Source of the DNA: Sialis fuliginosa
Taxonomy: Eukaryota; Arthropoda; Insecta; Megaloptera; Sialidae
Length of the DNA stretch: 64,000 nucleotides
Assembly: GCA_961205875.1 (NCBI GenBank)
Contig: OY540809.1
Span: 11,916,267 to 11,980,266 of the forward strand
Reading direction: 5' to 3'
A program made the translations under genes and the position numbers. Position 1 is the first letter of the stretch. Each line of letters opens with the position of its first letter. Below are positions 23,079 through 35,266 of the stretch, in pieces. Under the pieces are notes generated by a model. That model had not been told where the DNA came from, did no database searches, and worked only from the letters and a program-made list of their open reading frames with translations.

Positions 23079-25365
23079 ATGGTCTGCAAACCAATAGAAG
23101 ATAATGAAAAAATCATCAAAGGTCCTGAATTGGGTTACATCCCAAAAGAAAGTTTAGGAAAACATATTCTAGACAAACTTAAAGAAAATGGAGATGGAGT
23201 TGCTGATGTAAGTTTTATATTTTTTACTTTCAACTTTCCATTTCATTCAAAATGTATCCAATTTCATATCAAAAATTATTTCTAAAATGAATAATTAACT
23301 ATTTATCAGTTTACTGATATTTATATGTATTATTTTAACCATAGATTTTTGCACCTACTGAAGAAGAATTAACTTTCGCACAGTTAAAAGAACAGAGTAT
23401 CCGTGTTGCATTGGAAATGCAAAGACTGGGCATCAAACAAGGTGATGTTATATCAATCTGTGCATTTAACTTCCCTAATGCCACATTACCATTCTTTGGA
23501 GCACTCTATCTAGGAGCAGTTATAGCTCCTCTGGTACCAGTTGTTCATATATGTAAGTAAAAATATATTATATAGAAAATAGTTCGAAATAGTTCAATAC
23601 TCAAAAATTCTGAAAATTATAATTTGTGAATAATAAAAAAATAAATAAATTATTCAGTTGCAATAATAGTTGAAAATCAATAAATTTAATTTATATTAAC
23701 AATTTTTTAATTATTACAGCTGATTTGAAAAATCTATTAAATATAACAAGACCAAAAATAATATTTTCTGAAAAATCATCAGTGGAAACATTAGAAAAAG
23801 CTGCAAAACTTATTGACCTTCCTATTGATATTGTTGTATTTGGAGAACCTGCATTAAATCATCAGATACCTTTCTCAAACTTCTTGATACAGAAAGATTC
23901 TAAAGCAGAAGAAGAATTTGAACCAATTGATTTTGAAAATCCATTTGACCATCTTGCTTGTATTATGCTGTCTAGTGGTACCACAGGGGCACCTAAAGGT
24001 GTTTCAATCAGTCATGGAAGCTTTTTACAAAGCATTCATATACTTCCGTAAGTACTGCAATATTATAACAATACAAAAAGACATTCTATTAACAAATATT
24101 TTATTTTTGTATAGATTTCCACCAATTCCTAACATGACAATGGTGACTACATCATCATTGTTTTGGATAACTGGAGTTATAACTCTTTTGGCAGCTACAG
24201 AAAGAAAAATTAAAAGAGTTTCCCTACCTCATTTTGAATGTGATTCCGTCATGGACGCTATTCAAAAATATAAGGTAATTCATTTTTTTTAATATTAAAT
24301 AAAACAATATTAAAATATAAATTTAATTTTTAGCCATTCACTAATCTAATAACATTAGCAAATTTGGCAATGATGATAACTCATCCAAGAGTCGAAGAAT
24401 ATGACTTCTCCTTTGTACGTGTTTTATCAATCATTGGAGCTAAAGCAACTGAAAACCACATTAAAGCTGCAAAGAAATTATATACAACAGCTATTATTAC
24501 CTCTGGATACGGACTAACTGAGTCAGCTGGAGGTATATTCGATTCAATAGGTGCAAAACATGATTCTATTGGTCGTCCCGTTGCAGGAATGGAAGCTAAG
24601 GTATATTGAAAAATATATATTATAACTATAAATAATTTTAAGAACTGTATTTATTAATTTCCAAATTACCCACAGATTGTGAATCCAGAAACAAAAGAAA
24701 TTCTTGGCCCAAATGAAACTGGAGAGTTATGTATTCGAGGTGGTGTTATTATGAGTGGTTATTACAATGATCCAAAATTAACAGCGGAGAGTTTAGACGA
24801 AGAAAAGTGGTTACATACTGGTGATCTTTCCTCTTATGATGAAAACAAAAACTTCTACATTGAAGGGAGACTCAAAGAACAATTCAAATGCAGAGTTTGG
24901 CATGTAAGTAATTGCATTTGAAAACATTGATCTCAATATAATATATTATGAACAAACCAATTAATTAATATTTCGATTGTTGTTATAGGTATTGCCTCAA
25001 GAATTAGAAGATACACTTGTTAAACATCCTGATATAATTCAAGCAGCTGTTGTTCCAGTCCCACATCCATTAGACGTTAACAGAGCTAAAGCTTTCATAG
25101 TCAAGAGAAACGGATCTAGATTAACAGAAGAAGATGTACAAACCTTCATGAAAGGTGAAAAAAGTTTATAAAAATCATTGACTGTAATACAATTATTTTT
25201 GTGGAACATTATATATTAATATATATTTCCTTTATAGAACGATTAAGTCCATATAAACAACTACTAGGTGGAGTATGTTTTCTTGACACATTACCAACAA
25301 CTCATACAGGAAAGATAGTGAAGAGAGTATTGAAAGAATTGGCAATTGAAATGGCAGCTTCATAA
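23079..25365 (+). CDS. Gene 2: acyl-CoA synthetase / 4CL-like enzyme (subfamily A)
   Basis: Exons 23079-23207, 23345-23552, 23720-24047, 24115-24274, 24334-24600, 24676-24903, 24989-25154 and 25238-25365 give 537 aa with GT-AG introns. Motifs: P-loop SSGTTGAPK (197-205), A5 YGLTE (334-338), TGD (412-414), Arg429, hinge Lys431, A10 HTGKI with Lys521. This set supports ATP-dependent acyl-adenylate formation. As in gene 1, Val438 replaces the conserved A8 Gly and the usual His motif region reads SSLFWITG. The C-terminus MAAS carries no peroxisomal signal. Gene 3 is a very close paralogue along the whole length; introns here are short and free of mobile elements. The substrate cannot be inferred. 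The start is chosen because the MVCK N-terminus is shared by genes 1-3 and follows the conserved promoter. Confidence 0.94.
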
Positions 25366-25598
25366 TAAATTCAACCTCAATTAATTAACTTCTTTAAAAA
25401 TGCGAATTTTTTATTCGTTACATTTTTCAGTATCTGAAGCCACGAACGACTAAGTAACATTATATGAATCTTATTTTATTATTACTAAAGATAAATCATA
25501 TTTGTAGTTATGTATAAATATATTGTGTTTATTGTATTTTATATATATATATGTATTATGTAACATGTGCAGTGTGCAGTGTATACATTTATTATTAA

Positions 25599-25604
25599 AA
25601 TAAA
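25599..25604 (+). terminator. Candidate polyadenylation signal of gene 2
   Basis: AATAAA about 235 nt after the stop. A comparable AATAAA lies about 225 nt after the stop of gene 3 within related 3' flanking sequence. Confidence 0.45.
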
Positions 25605-25667
25605 AATTTTATATTACATTTTTGACTTTTTTATAAACCATATATTAAAAAATAATTATTGATGAGG

Positions 25668-25695
25668 TCTTATTGTGAAATCGAAACACGTGTCG
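25668..25695 (+). ncRNA. Decayed hammerhead-like core downstream of gene 2
   Basis: The sequence TTGATGA, a weak stem II, then GAAACACGTGTC matches the layout of the core at 30569-30604. The first core base is T instead of the invariant C and stem II is mispaired, so self-cleavage is not expected. It is a relic of the same repeat family. Confidence 0.4.
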
Positions 25696-26287
25696 GGTAT
25701 ATTATTATTTATACCTACTTTAATTAAACAGATTTTATTTCAATTAAATATTTCAAGATTCAATTTAATTGGTTAAATAGGGTCGAAATTCCCCTCAAAA
25801 ACAAACAATTTTTATTTGAAACATTTTTTTATTTAATTGATAGATAAAAAAATTGAAGGAGATAAATCAATAAGCTTAAAAATATACTAACTTTCAGATA
25901 TTTTTAATTCTAGCTAAAATTAATGATTCACCATTGTCGCAAATAAAAGTTTCTGATAAGTTCAACAATTCTCTATATGAAAATATTATCTTAATATCAC
26001 CATTTTTTACATACGCGGTATTAGAACTTAGCGACGATTAGCCATCACAAACCAGTTAGAACGTGTCATATATACAAAGACACATTGCTCAAATACATAT
26101 AAATATTGCATATCTTCAAAATATACTTACTTATCTTTTATTTATTAATTTATATCAACTGTCCTTGATTAGGGCAATCTCTAAGGGGTCCAATCACCTG
26201 GGGCAAATCTGGGTTAGTAATCTAACATTCAAGATTATATATTTTAAAACAATTAATTGTGGCTTATATTGAGCCCTTATTTTAACT

Positions 26288-26890
26288 CAGGGCTGGCCAA
26301 CCTGCCAAAATGTTTTATTATGTTTATTTTAAATATTTGTTGTTTCAGGGTAACTGAGGTTGGGTTTAATTTCCCGTTGTTTTCATTAAAATACTTATTG
26401 TTCTATTTAATGTAACGTACCTACTCATTTTAATTTATAAATCTTTTCTTTAAAATTAGAATTTGAAGTATTTTTGTGAATGAATATAAAAATTTTATTA
26501 AAATAAAAAAAATTTTTTGGGTGAAAAATGTAGATTTTTTCTTTTCCGCTGGTTATTGATTATACAAATTCGTAAATATCCTATACGCGGTAGTGGGTAA
26601 TTTTTTCCCCATAACTCCTGCAATCCTGTAGGATTTTTGCCGCCGGATCGAATGAGATCAATTACAACCCTTCATCTGTGACAGAGGGCGAAATATTATA
26701 GGTCGGCTACCTGTATAAAATCCTATAAAAATTAGCTTTACGTTTTTTATGCTCAAAAAAAGAAATTGGGTAAAAAAAATTCAAAACCGGAAATCCAATT
26801 TTTTTCACAAAATTCCTTCATTATGGGCGACCCTCGGAACATTTTAGGTCGTCAATGCGGCACACGTGCAGTTTGGTTTGACCAGGCCTG
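26288..26890. mobile_element. hAT-type non-autonomous element with 8-bp TSD
   Basis: Termini CAGGGCTGGCCAAC and (reverse complement) CAGGCCTGGTCAAAC are flanked by the identical 8-mer ttttaact at 26280-26287 and 26891-26898. The perfect 8-bp duplication with CAG ends identifies a hAT-type insertion. It is related to 8530-9469 and has no coding frame. Confidence 0.88.
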
Positions 26891-26898
26891 TTTTAACT

Positions 26899-27813
26899 TA
26901 TATTGACTCCAACTTGCCCTTAACGTTATATTTTATAATTTTTTTTAGTTATAACCGGTTATAAATATTACATTGATTAAACTTATCAAATTTTATTTTG
27001 GATTAGGATGATTTCTGACTTGCTCCGCGTTCTTCGTACGAACGTTTTGGTTGAATCTTATCGGTCATCTAATCGTATACTTGCTTCTATGATTTAAAAT
27101 ATATGTTTATATCTATTGACATTTAAACAATAAAGATATTACTATTAATATATCTGTACTATAGGCTTCAGAAGTAGTCTGCCACCCTAAATGTCAGAAT
27201 CGCTTACAACATATTCCAAAATATTAAGACAAACATCATAGGTTATCTTTTTCTAGGACGGAGCTTATATAGTTACATCATTTTAAATAAAAATACAAAT
27301 ATACGTCCATTTCATTAATTAATTTTATATCAAGTTTAACATTTTTAAATACCAAAATTCGAAATAACAAATATTTACTGTCACAAATTTTACTTATACA
27401 ATTTTCAATATATTACGTAATAAATAAATATGTATATAAAATATCTGTCTTTGTTTACCCCATGGAGAAATGATGTAAATATTATAATAATCATATGAGA
27501 TTTATTTGAACAGCTAAAATTGCTAATTGTTATCGATATTTACATATTGGAATTCACTACTTTTGTGAAAACGAATCTGAACTTGTTCCATCAACTATGA
27601 TATCAGAAATAAGGAACATCTCGTGATAAACAACACAAAATAAAACTATGTACTTAATAGGGATGTAAATAGCTACATATATACTGCTGTACAACAAACT
27701 GCCCCAAGAGTTAAAAGATCTACCCTGCAAAACATTTAAAATAACTTAAAAGAATGGTTTTTCAAGGGAATTTTTTTATTTTCTATAAGAGAGTTTATTG
27801 AATAGTGGTCATA
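26899..27813. other. Intergenic DNA with a diverged repeat
   Basis: About 27165-27500 shares blocks with the element at 28406-28792 (CAGAATCGCTTACAACA, AGACAAACATCAT, ATATCTGTCTTTGTTT) and is an older copy of it. No gene supported. Confidence 0.5.
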
Positions 27814-28363
27814 GAGTACGTTTACACAGCGCTGTTATTCCAGTTTTATTATAACCAATGCAGTTAAACCGTTTTAAGTGGTGCTGTTTACACATACGAG
27901 AATAAACGTCAGCTGGAATTATAATTCCGATTTGAAGTACGCTATAAGTTCGATGGCGTACCAACAAGAAATCTCAAAAATATTTCGTCTCCTTTACGTC
28001 CCGAATCACGTTTTCTTTTGTTTTCCATCTCTTCGTCTCAGGTGTTTTAACCATATTTTAACTGATAACGCTTTATAAAATGTTAATGCGAAGTACTTTA
28101 CGATGAAATCCCTATACTTCGTAGATATTTATATTTTTTGAGGTTGGCTAAATAGGTATAACTATGTCCGTGCAGTTTACACAAATTTTTATTCCTGCTC
28201 TATTCCGGTTTACTTATGCTATTCTTGTTGACCAAGAGGAATAGCATAACTAAACCTGATTAGTTATGTCGGGTGTAAAGTGCCGTTTACACGAACTTTT
28301 ACACCCGGTTTTATTACATCGGTTATAGTTAAACCGGAATAAAAGCGCTGTGTAAACGTACTC
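27814..28363. mobile_element. TIR element (MITE), ~550 bp
   Basis: The left end GAGTACGTTTACACAGCGCT is the exact reverse complement of the right end. ATA occurs on both outer sides, compatible with a 3-bp target duplication. No coding frame. The superfamily is not certain. Confidence 0.75.
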
Positions 28364-28405
28364 ATAGTTAATTTTATTTAATTTTTATTATTCACTTTTA
28401 TTGTA

Positions 28406-28792
28406 CAGTCGCCTGCAGAACTCGTCTGGCACCCGAAAGGCTAGAATCGCTTACAACAGATTCCAAATTTAAAGACAAACATCATCGATTATCTTTTTCT
28501 ATCATGTTTAATATATTTAAATACTAAAATTCGGAATATCAAATATTTATTGCCACAAAATTTACGTATACAATTTTCAATAGATTACATAATAATTTAA
28601 TTGCACAAATATACATGAGTACTATAAACGAAGAATAGTTCTTTATCTAGTAAATGAATTTCAAAATATCTGTCTTTGTTTGATACATGGAGAAATAATT
28701 TAAATATTATAATAATCAAATGGGAGGAGCCTACTAAGTTTGTGATAAACGAAAATGAATACAAACTGCAAGACCATTAATGCAGGCGACTG
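28406..28792. mobile_element. TIR element with TA duplication
   Basis: Ends CAGTCGCCTGCA and TGCAGGCGACTG are perfect inverted repeats flanked by TA on both sides (28404-28405, 28793-28794), fitting a Tc1/mariner-type MITE of 387 bp. Related sequence lies at about 27165-27500, and a partial match at about 29826-29890. Confidence 0.8.
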
Positions 28793-29311
28793 TACATTTT
28801 ATTGTAATTGTTTATTCATTATTCATGTCGCTGACGCAATTAATGTATTTCGTACAAAATAATAAAGATTATTATTATTATTATTATGTATGGATAAAAT
28901 TCTTAAAAAACCTGTGCTACGCAAACCCCTAACAAATTTTAGGTGTGATACCGCTATCACTGTTAGATATTTGCACAGCTGGATGGTACCATAGCCACAT
29001 CTTGAACCACAAGATAGGTGACTACGGAGTTTTGAGGTCATGCACACAGAGTACTCGGAGTGATCCAAGAAGCACTGCCTTCTGCATTCGATATTCCAAT
29101 GTTTCAGCATTATGCTAACATGCAGGGATGCTTCTGAGAGCAGAGATCAGCGACGATTTAGCTCCTCCATAGACACCAATAATTATGACGACAAGAGAGA
29201 CAGTATATCCCGGGTACAGTTGCCTCAGCTCAAATATGAGACCATGATATTTCGTTCGTTTCTTCTTCTCATTATTATTATTATTATTATTGTTATTATT
29301 ATCATTATTAT

Positions 29312-29811
29312 GAAAGAGCGAACGGGGAGGTGAATTACTACCTCACCCAGTACTTAACGGGGCACGGGTACTTCAATGCCTACCTGCACAGGATGGGGAA
29401 GGTGGAGAGTCCTGCCTGCCAATACGGGGATTCGCCTCTGGATGACGCCAACCACACATTCTTTGAATGCGTCAGGTGGCTCGAAAAGAGGCGCAGACTC
29501 CAGACACTGGTGGGCAGGATCACTCCCGACAACTTGGTAAGCAGGATGCTTACCAGCGAGGTTTGCTGGAGAAAGGTCGCCGTTTACACCGAGGAGGTGC
29601 TCCTAGAAAAGAAGGGCGAACAGGGATGAAATACAGGAGGGAAATCCCTTAGGGCTCAATAGAGGCACCTCCTCGAAGTGATGCGAACAGTGGTTCCGAG
29701 GAGGACAAATGCCTGTTGCGGGGAGTTTTTTAGTCGGTTTGAGTCCGACACACCTGATGGCGCTACGTAGGCCCCCTGACGGTGCATGACGCATTTTTCT
29801 CCCCGAAAAAA
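29312..29811 (+). pseudogene. 3' fragment of a second LINE (RT C-terminus and 3' UTR)
   Basis: An open frame to the stop at 29629 encodes the C-terminal tail typical of LINE ORF2 (LTGHGYFNAYLHR, then a zinc-finger-like C...HTFFEC and RRRLQTLVG). One expected Cys of the finger is missing (CQYG in place of CxxC). A G/C-richer 3' UTR follows and ends in an A tract near 29804-29811. The upstream side is a long ATT microsatellite, so the element is severely 5'-truncated. It is unrelated in sequence to the LINE at 14541-19042. Confidence 0.7.
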
Positions 29812-30077
29812 AATATCATTATTATAGAAAGAGCCTACTAAGTTTGTGATAAGCAAATTTGAATGAAAACTGGTCGACCACTTCTGCATTTCACTTAAAA
29901 TGCGTGTGTGATATAAATAAATCGTGGAAATATTATCACTGAATAACAATTCTAAAAATTGATAAATATTTGTATATCAGCTGTTTTTCTTTTCAATGAA
30001 ACAAATACAGCATGTTCTTAGAAAGATGTTCAGACGTCTTACAGGTATAGTTATTGCATTTTTTCTATGCAATTTTC

Positions 30078-30129
30078 TGATAACGATAATATTTCATGAT
30101 AACAAACGTCATGTTTTTAGGTATATAAG
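30078..30129 (+). promoter_or_regulatory. Gene 3 promoter: GATA cluster plus TATA box
   Basis: TGATAA (30078-30083), CGATAA (30084-30089) and TGATAA (30097-30102) precede TATATAAG at 30122-30129, 98 nt before the start codon. The arrangement is nearly superimposable on gene 2. Confidence 0.65.
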
Positions 30130-30226
30130 ACTATAAGTTAATCACTTTTCTCAGGTGATTGTAACAATCAAATACATAACAACAATATAATAATTTATAA
30201 TACATATATATTCATAAATCGTTAAA

Positions 30227-33200
30227 ATGGTCTGCAAGCCAATGGAAGATAATAATAAAATTACCAAAGGTCCTGAATTGGATTACATTCCAAAAGAAAG
30301 TTTGGGAAAACATATTCTAGAAAAACTTAAAGAAAATGGAGATGGGGTTGCTGATGTAAGTTTTATATTTTTTACTTTCACATATATCTTTACATTTAAT
30401 TCAAAAAATTATCATACCTTATTCAAAATGCATTAATTATACTATATCAATATATTTCAAAACAGTTTTAATACTAACGGAAAAACGGAGAAACTGTGAT
30501 TTCTTAGTCAATAAACTAAAAATATACACCTCAACCACAATAAAACAATGTCTGGAACTGTTAGGCTCCTGATGAGGACTTCTTGTGAAGTCGAAACACA
30601 TGTCGAGTGACATTGTTTTATTGTGGTTAAGGTGTATATTTTTAATTTAGAGAGTATCAGTAGACAAATTATATTTACAAGAAAAAACAAATATTTATCT
30701 ATAACCATATAATACAATATATACTTTCATCATAGATTTATGTACCTACTGAAGAAGAATTGACTTTTGCTCAATTAAAAGAACAAAGTATTCGTGTTGC
30801 ATTAGAAATGCAAAGACTGGGCATTAAACAAGGTGATGTTATATCAATCTGTGCATTCAACTTCCCTAATGCGACCTTACCATTCTTTGGAGCACTCTAT
30901 CTAGGAGCAGTTATAGCTCCTCTGGTACCAGTTGTTCATATATGTAAGTAGATATATATTAAATTAGTGGTTAGTATTTTAAACCGAATATTGAATAGAA
31001 CCCACAAAAATTCTGAAAATTATTATATGTGAATAAATAAATGATCTAAATTGAATTTATATTATATTTTTATTTATTTCAGCTGATCTCAAAAATCTGT
31101 TAAATATAACAAAACCAAAGATCATATTTTCTGAAAAATCATCAGTGGAAACATTAGAAAAAGCTGCAAAACTTATTGACCTTCCTGTAGTTATTGTTGT
31201 ATTTGGAGAACCTGAATTAAACGATCAGATACCTTTCTCAAACTTCTTGATACAGAAAGATTCTAAAGCAGAAGAAGAATTCGAACCTATTGATTTTGAA
31301 AATCCATTTGACCATCTTGCTTGTATTATGCTGTCTAGTGGTACCACAGGGGCACCTAAAGGTGTTTCACTTAGTCATGGAAGCTTTTTACAAAGCATTC
31401 AAACACTTCCGTAAGTACTGCAATATTATAATAATACAGAAAGATCTTCTTTTAACAAATACAAAACAAAAATGACTAATATTAACGAATCTTTTTTTGT
31501 GTATAGATATCCACCCATTCCTAACCTGACAATAGTGACTACATCATCATTGTTTTGGATAACCGGAGTTATAACTCTTTTGGCAGCTACAGAAAGAAAT
31601 ATTAAAAGAGTATCTCTGCCTCATTTTGAATGCGAATCCGTCATGGATGCTATTCAAAAATATAAGGTAATTCATTTATTCAATATTAAATAAAACACTC
31701 TATTAAAATATAAATTTGATTTTTAGCCATTCGCTAATATAATAACATTAGCAAATTTGGCAACAATGATAACTCATCCAAGAGTCGAAGAATATGACTT
31801 CTCCTTTGTGCGTGTTTTATCAATCATTGGAGCTAAAGCAACTGAGACTCACATTAACGCTGCAAAGAAACTGTATACAACAGCTATTATTACCTCTGGA
31901 TACGGATTAACTGAGTCAGCTGGAAGTGTCTTCGATCCAATAGGTGCAGATCCAAATTCTATTGGTCGTCCCGTTGCAGGAATGGAAGCTAAGGTATATA
32001 TAGAAAACAACAATTATATTAAACTGATTCTTAATATATTTATTTTTTTAAATTGTATTTATTAATTTCCGAACTATTCACAGATTGTGAATCCAGAAAC
32101 AAAGGAACCTCTTGGGCCAAATGAAACTGGAGAGTTATATATTCGAGGTGGTGTTATTATGAGTGGCTATTACAATGATCCAAAATTAACAACGGAGAGT
32201 TTAGACGAAGAAAAGTGGTTACATACTGGTGATCTTTCCTCTTATGATGAAAACAAAAACTTCTACATTGAAGGGAGACTCAAAGAACAATTCAAATGTA
32301 GAGTTTGGCATGTAAGTAATGTTATAAATTCATTTAATTAAAATCAATGATTATGATCTCGGACAATATTTTTAATTCCGCAATTGAGTTATACAATATT
32401 AAAATCTCGATATTTCAAGATTAAATGTAAGAAATTTTGACCATTAAAAAACTCAAATTTTCGATTTTATGTTTTGTGTGCAATTTTATACTAAGTTTGA
32501 CATTAATTTTCAAAATTTGTTGGTTTAAATTTATCTATACTTTGAGGTATGTATGTATGAGCCTGCTGATACAATAAAATTTTCTGTTTTTGCATTATTT
32601 GTCTATAAACCAATACTATAAGACATCATGAGACCTTCCCCACAATATTTCAACATTATAACCATTTATTATTTGTGTCATCGATATGTTAAATCAACCT
32701 CATTTTTTTAATTCTTAGTAACCTAATCAAAAAAATGAATTATTTGTATATTGTGTCTTCTGAAAGTAGTAAAATATTCTTGTTATAAACAAGTTCGACC
32801 GTATATATGATACATAAAACATATTAATATATCCATTTATACCTACGTATATATTTTTTAAATCATCAAATAATATTTGATAAATATTATAATTGTTGAT
32901 ATCCAATTATTATAATCCCTAGTTGATTGTATAATTTACATACAAATATATTCATATTTTAATTGTTGTTATAGGTACTGCCTCAAGAATTAGAAGATAC
33001 ACTCGTTCAGCATCCTGATATAATTCAAGCAGCTGTTGTTCCAGTCCCACATCCATTAGATGTTAACAGAGCTAAAGCTTTCATAGTCAAGAGAAACGGA
33101 TCTAGATTAACAGAAGAAGATGTACAAACCTTCATGAAAGGTGAGAAAAGTTTATAAAAATTCTTGAGTTCGAAATAATTTCTTATATATTTTTTAACAA

Positions 33201-33352
33201 TAATAATATAAATTTGCTTTATAGAACGATTAAGTCCATACAAACAACTTCTTGGTGGAGTATGTTTTCTCGACACATTGCCAACTTCCCATACAGGAAA
33301 GATAGTGAAGAAAGTATTGAAAGAATTGGCAATTGAAATGGCAGCTTCGTAA
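30227..33352 (+). CDS. Gene 3: acyl-CoA synthetase / 4CL-like enzyme (subfamily A)
   Basis: Exons 30227-30355, 30736-30943, 31083-31410, 31507-31666, 31727-31993, 32084-32311, 32975-33140 and 33225-33352 give 537 aa. The motif set equals gene 2: SSGTTGAPK (197-205), YGLTE (334-338), TGD (412-414), Arg429, Lys431, HTGKI with Lys521, Val438 in place of the A8 Gly, and C-terminus MAAS. Gene 3 is the recent duplicate of gene 2; most coding differences are scattered substitutions. Differences of architecture are intron 1, which carries a palindromic repeat with a hammerhead-like core, and intron 6, which is about 660 bp against 85 bp in gene 2. One C-to-Y change occurs in exon 6 (GELYIRG versus GELCIRG in genes 1 and 2). 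Confidence 0.94.
30512..30650 (+). ncRNA. Hammerhead-ribozyme-like palindromic repeat in gene 3 intron 1
   Basis: The core is CTGATGA (30569-30575), stem II GACTTC/GAAGTC (30577-30582 with 30587-30592, loop TTGT), GAAA (30593-30596), a 3-bp stem III ACA/TGT, and the cleavage triplet GTC ending at 30604. Stem I closes with CTC/GAG next to the core, then a 12-nt one-sided loop, then 18 perfect pairs (30535-30552 with 30609-30626). One unpaired G lies between the core and stem II. The layout matches a type I hammerhead with minimal stem III, as known from Penelope-like retroelements. Cleavage after 30604 is predicted, not shown. Confidence 0.6.
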
Positions 33353-33576
33353 TAAATACAACCTCACTGAATTAACTTCTTTAAAAATATGATTTTTTTT
33401 TATTTATTAAATATTTTAGTATCTGATACCACATTCAACTAATATTAAGTAAAATTATACGAATCTTTTTGTTTTTACTATAGATAATAAATATGATATT
33501 TGTAGCTTGTATTTTATATATTATGTTACATATACCTATATGTGTAATGTACAGTGTATAATAGTGTATATCTATT

Positions 33577-33582
33577 AATAAA
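33577..33582 (+). terminator. Candidate polyadenylation signal of gene 3
   Basis: AATAAA about 225 nt after the stop, in 3' flanking sequence similar to that of gene 2. Confidence 0.4.
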
Positions 33583-33677
33583 TAATATTTTATATATAAC
33601 ATATTCTGTCTTTTTTACAAACTATATACCTACTACTTAAAAATAATATTAAGTCTGGTACTAATTATTAGACTCAT

Positions 33678-33712
33678 GATGAGGATTTCTTTTGAAGTCG
33701 AAACACGTAGGT
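33678..33712 (+). ncRNA. Decayed hammerhead-like core downstream of gene 3
   Basis: ATGATGA, a mostly paired stem II (GATTTC with GAAGTC) and GAAACACGT follow the same order as 30569-30604, but the first core base is A instead of C and the stem III/GTC part is disrupted. It is a relic. Its position mirrors the one downstream of gene 2. Confidence 0.4.
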
Positions 33713-34514
33713 AACGTGGGAATAATAAAATCCTATGCAATGCGTTGTTCCTTCTACTGTACAACCTAAAGTAAAAATCGTTTCTCATATCGTATGTATC
33801 CAATGTTTTTAATACAGACAGTTCCCATAAAAATAAATATACATAGTTTTAATTAAGTACTTTTAAGTGTAAAAACCATATGTTTTATCTATATTTTAAT
33901 TTAAATGTTCTATTCATTTCTATATAGCATTATTTGGACTTCGATATCAAATAATCTGAATATATATTTTTTTATTATATTACACACGCATTTCAGTGAT
34001 TGACAAAATGATAAAACATGTTATTTGATAAACGCTTATGTTTTTAATTATCACATTTTCAATCTTATAATATTGTCATAATTATGTATACATATTAAAT
34101 TGATCACGATCTAGGCTAACTTTTATTTTCTTAATATTTTAAATTATTTTTAAACTAGCGCATTAAGCCCGATGTTACCCGGGGATATAAATTTAATCTA
34201 TAATAAACCTAGTAAACATTGATTTAACTTGTCGCTATCTATTTACACAGCGCATGCGAAGCTACCTTTCCGACAATTGTTTTTTTTCCGACATTTACAT
34301 AAAATACCCACGAATTACATCACACTCTATCCATTAGTGAAAACCGGAATAAAATCCGTTCAGTAGTTACTGAGAAAATCGTGCAAATATAGATATATAC
34401 ATATAGATTATTTGAGGTAAACTAAATGCCTGATCAGCTCTCCTAGTTGTAAGAAGCTAGTGACCATAATTTTCCTTGAGGTCAGCCCAAGTACAACTAT
34501 TTTTTATGAAAACG
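33713..34514. other. Intergenic DNA, nothing supported
   Basis: A/T-rich sequence with a small G/C-richer stretch near 34170-34380 (contains GCCCGATGTTACCCGGG), probably a repeat fragment. No gene recognised. Confidence 0.5.
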
Positions 34515-35053
34515 CAGTGCCGGATTAAGCCATCGCGGGGCCTGTAGCAAATGTTATAAAGAGGCTCTTGGCAGTAGCGTCACTAGGAAGGGAGGGGGTG
34601 ACACCCGGGATAGAAATCGATAGTGTCATCCCCCCAAAAAAAAAATTAGAAGTGCAAGCTTTTGAATGAGCTTTGGACCATGTTAATCTAATAATTTTTC
34701 GCGGAGATATGTTTGAAAAATTGAATTTTTTTTAACTATCCCTTAATTTTTTTGAGGAGTGTATAATAAAATACCACTTTTACAGACAAACTTTTCTCAC
34801 TTTAATGTGGGCAAATTTAGAAAAGTCGATTAAAAAAATCAAAGATCGCAGCTTTAAAAATCGATTTTTCGATAAAATCGAATCGAGATCGGAAACCCTT
34901 AAATTAAATTATTAATTACTGTAGATTTAGACACCCTGTATCGACCATTGGACGGTGGGTGGCAAATCCAATAAAATATTTGTTGGTATGCCGCGGGGCC
35001 CCCAGCGACGCGAGGCCCGTTGCTACTCCTGATACATAGCTAATCCGGGACTG
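34515..35053. mobile_element. hAT-type non-autonomous element
   Basis: Ends CAGTGCCGGATTA and (reverse complement) CAGTCCCGGATTA are inverted repeats. Flanking 8-mers tgaaaacg (34507-34514) and tgaaaatg (35054-35061) match at 7 of 8 positions. An internal CAGTAGCGTCACTAGG near 34572 resembles the end of the element at 59009 and may be a nested fragment. Confidence 0.75.
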
Positions 35054-35266
35054 TGAAAATGAAAATGTTTTATTCCAATCGACCTGATCTTCAGAATTGC
35101 ATTTCAAAGCTAATATTTTTTGCATCTAAACCAATAAAAATTCAACAAGTATTGCAATGCTTCTAATTTTATAAACAGGAAGTAAGCATTGTAATAATAA
35201 AGTGCTACAAAATACATTTAAATATAAATAGTATTTTTCTTTATTATTCCAAGGCTTTGAGTTTGA

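Noticed and set aside
28823-29333. Open frames around 28823-29333 as host genes
   Set aside because: They include long ATT microsatellites next to a truncated LINE and have no recognisable domain. The stretch is probably a repeat 3' region.
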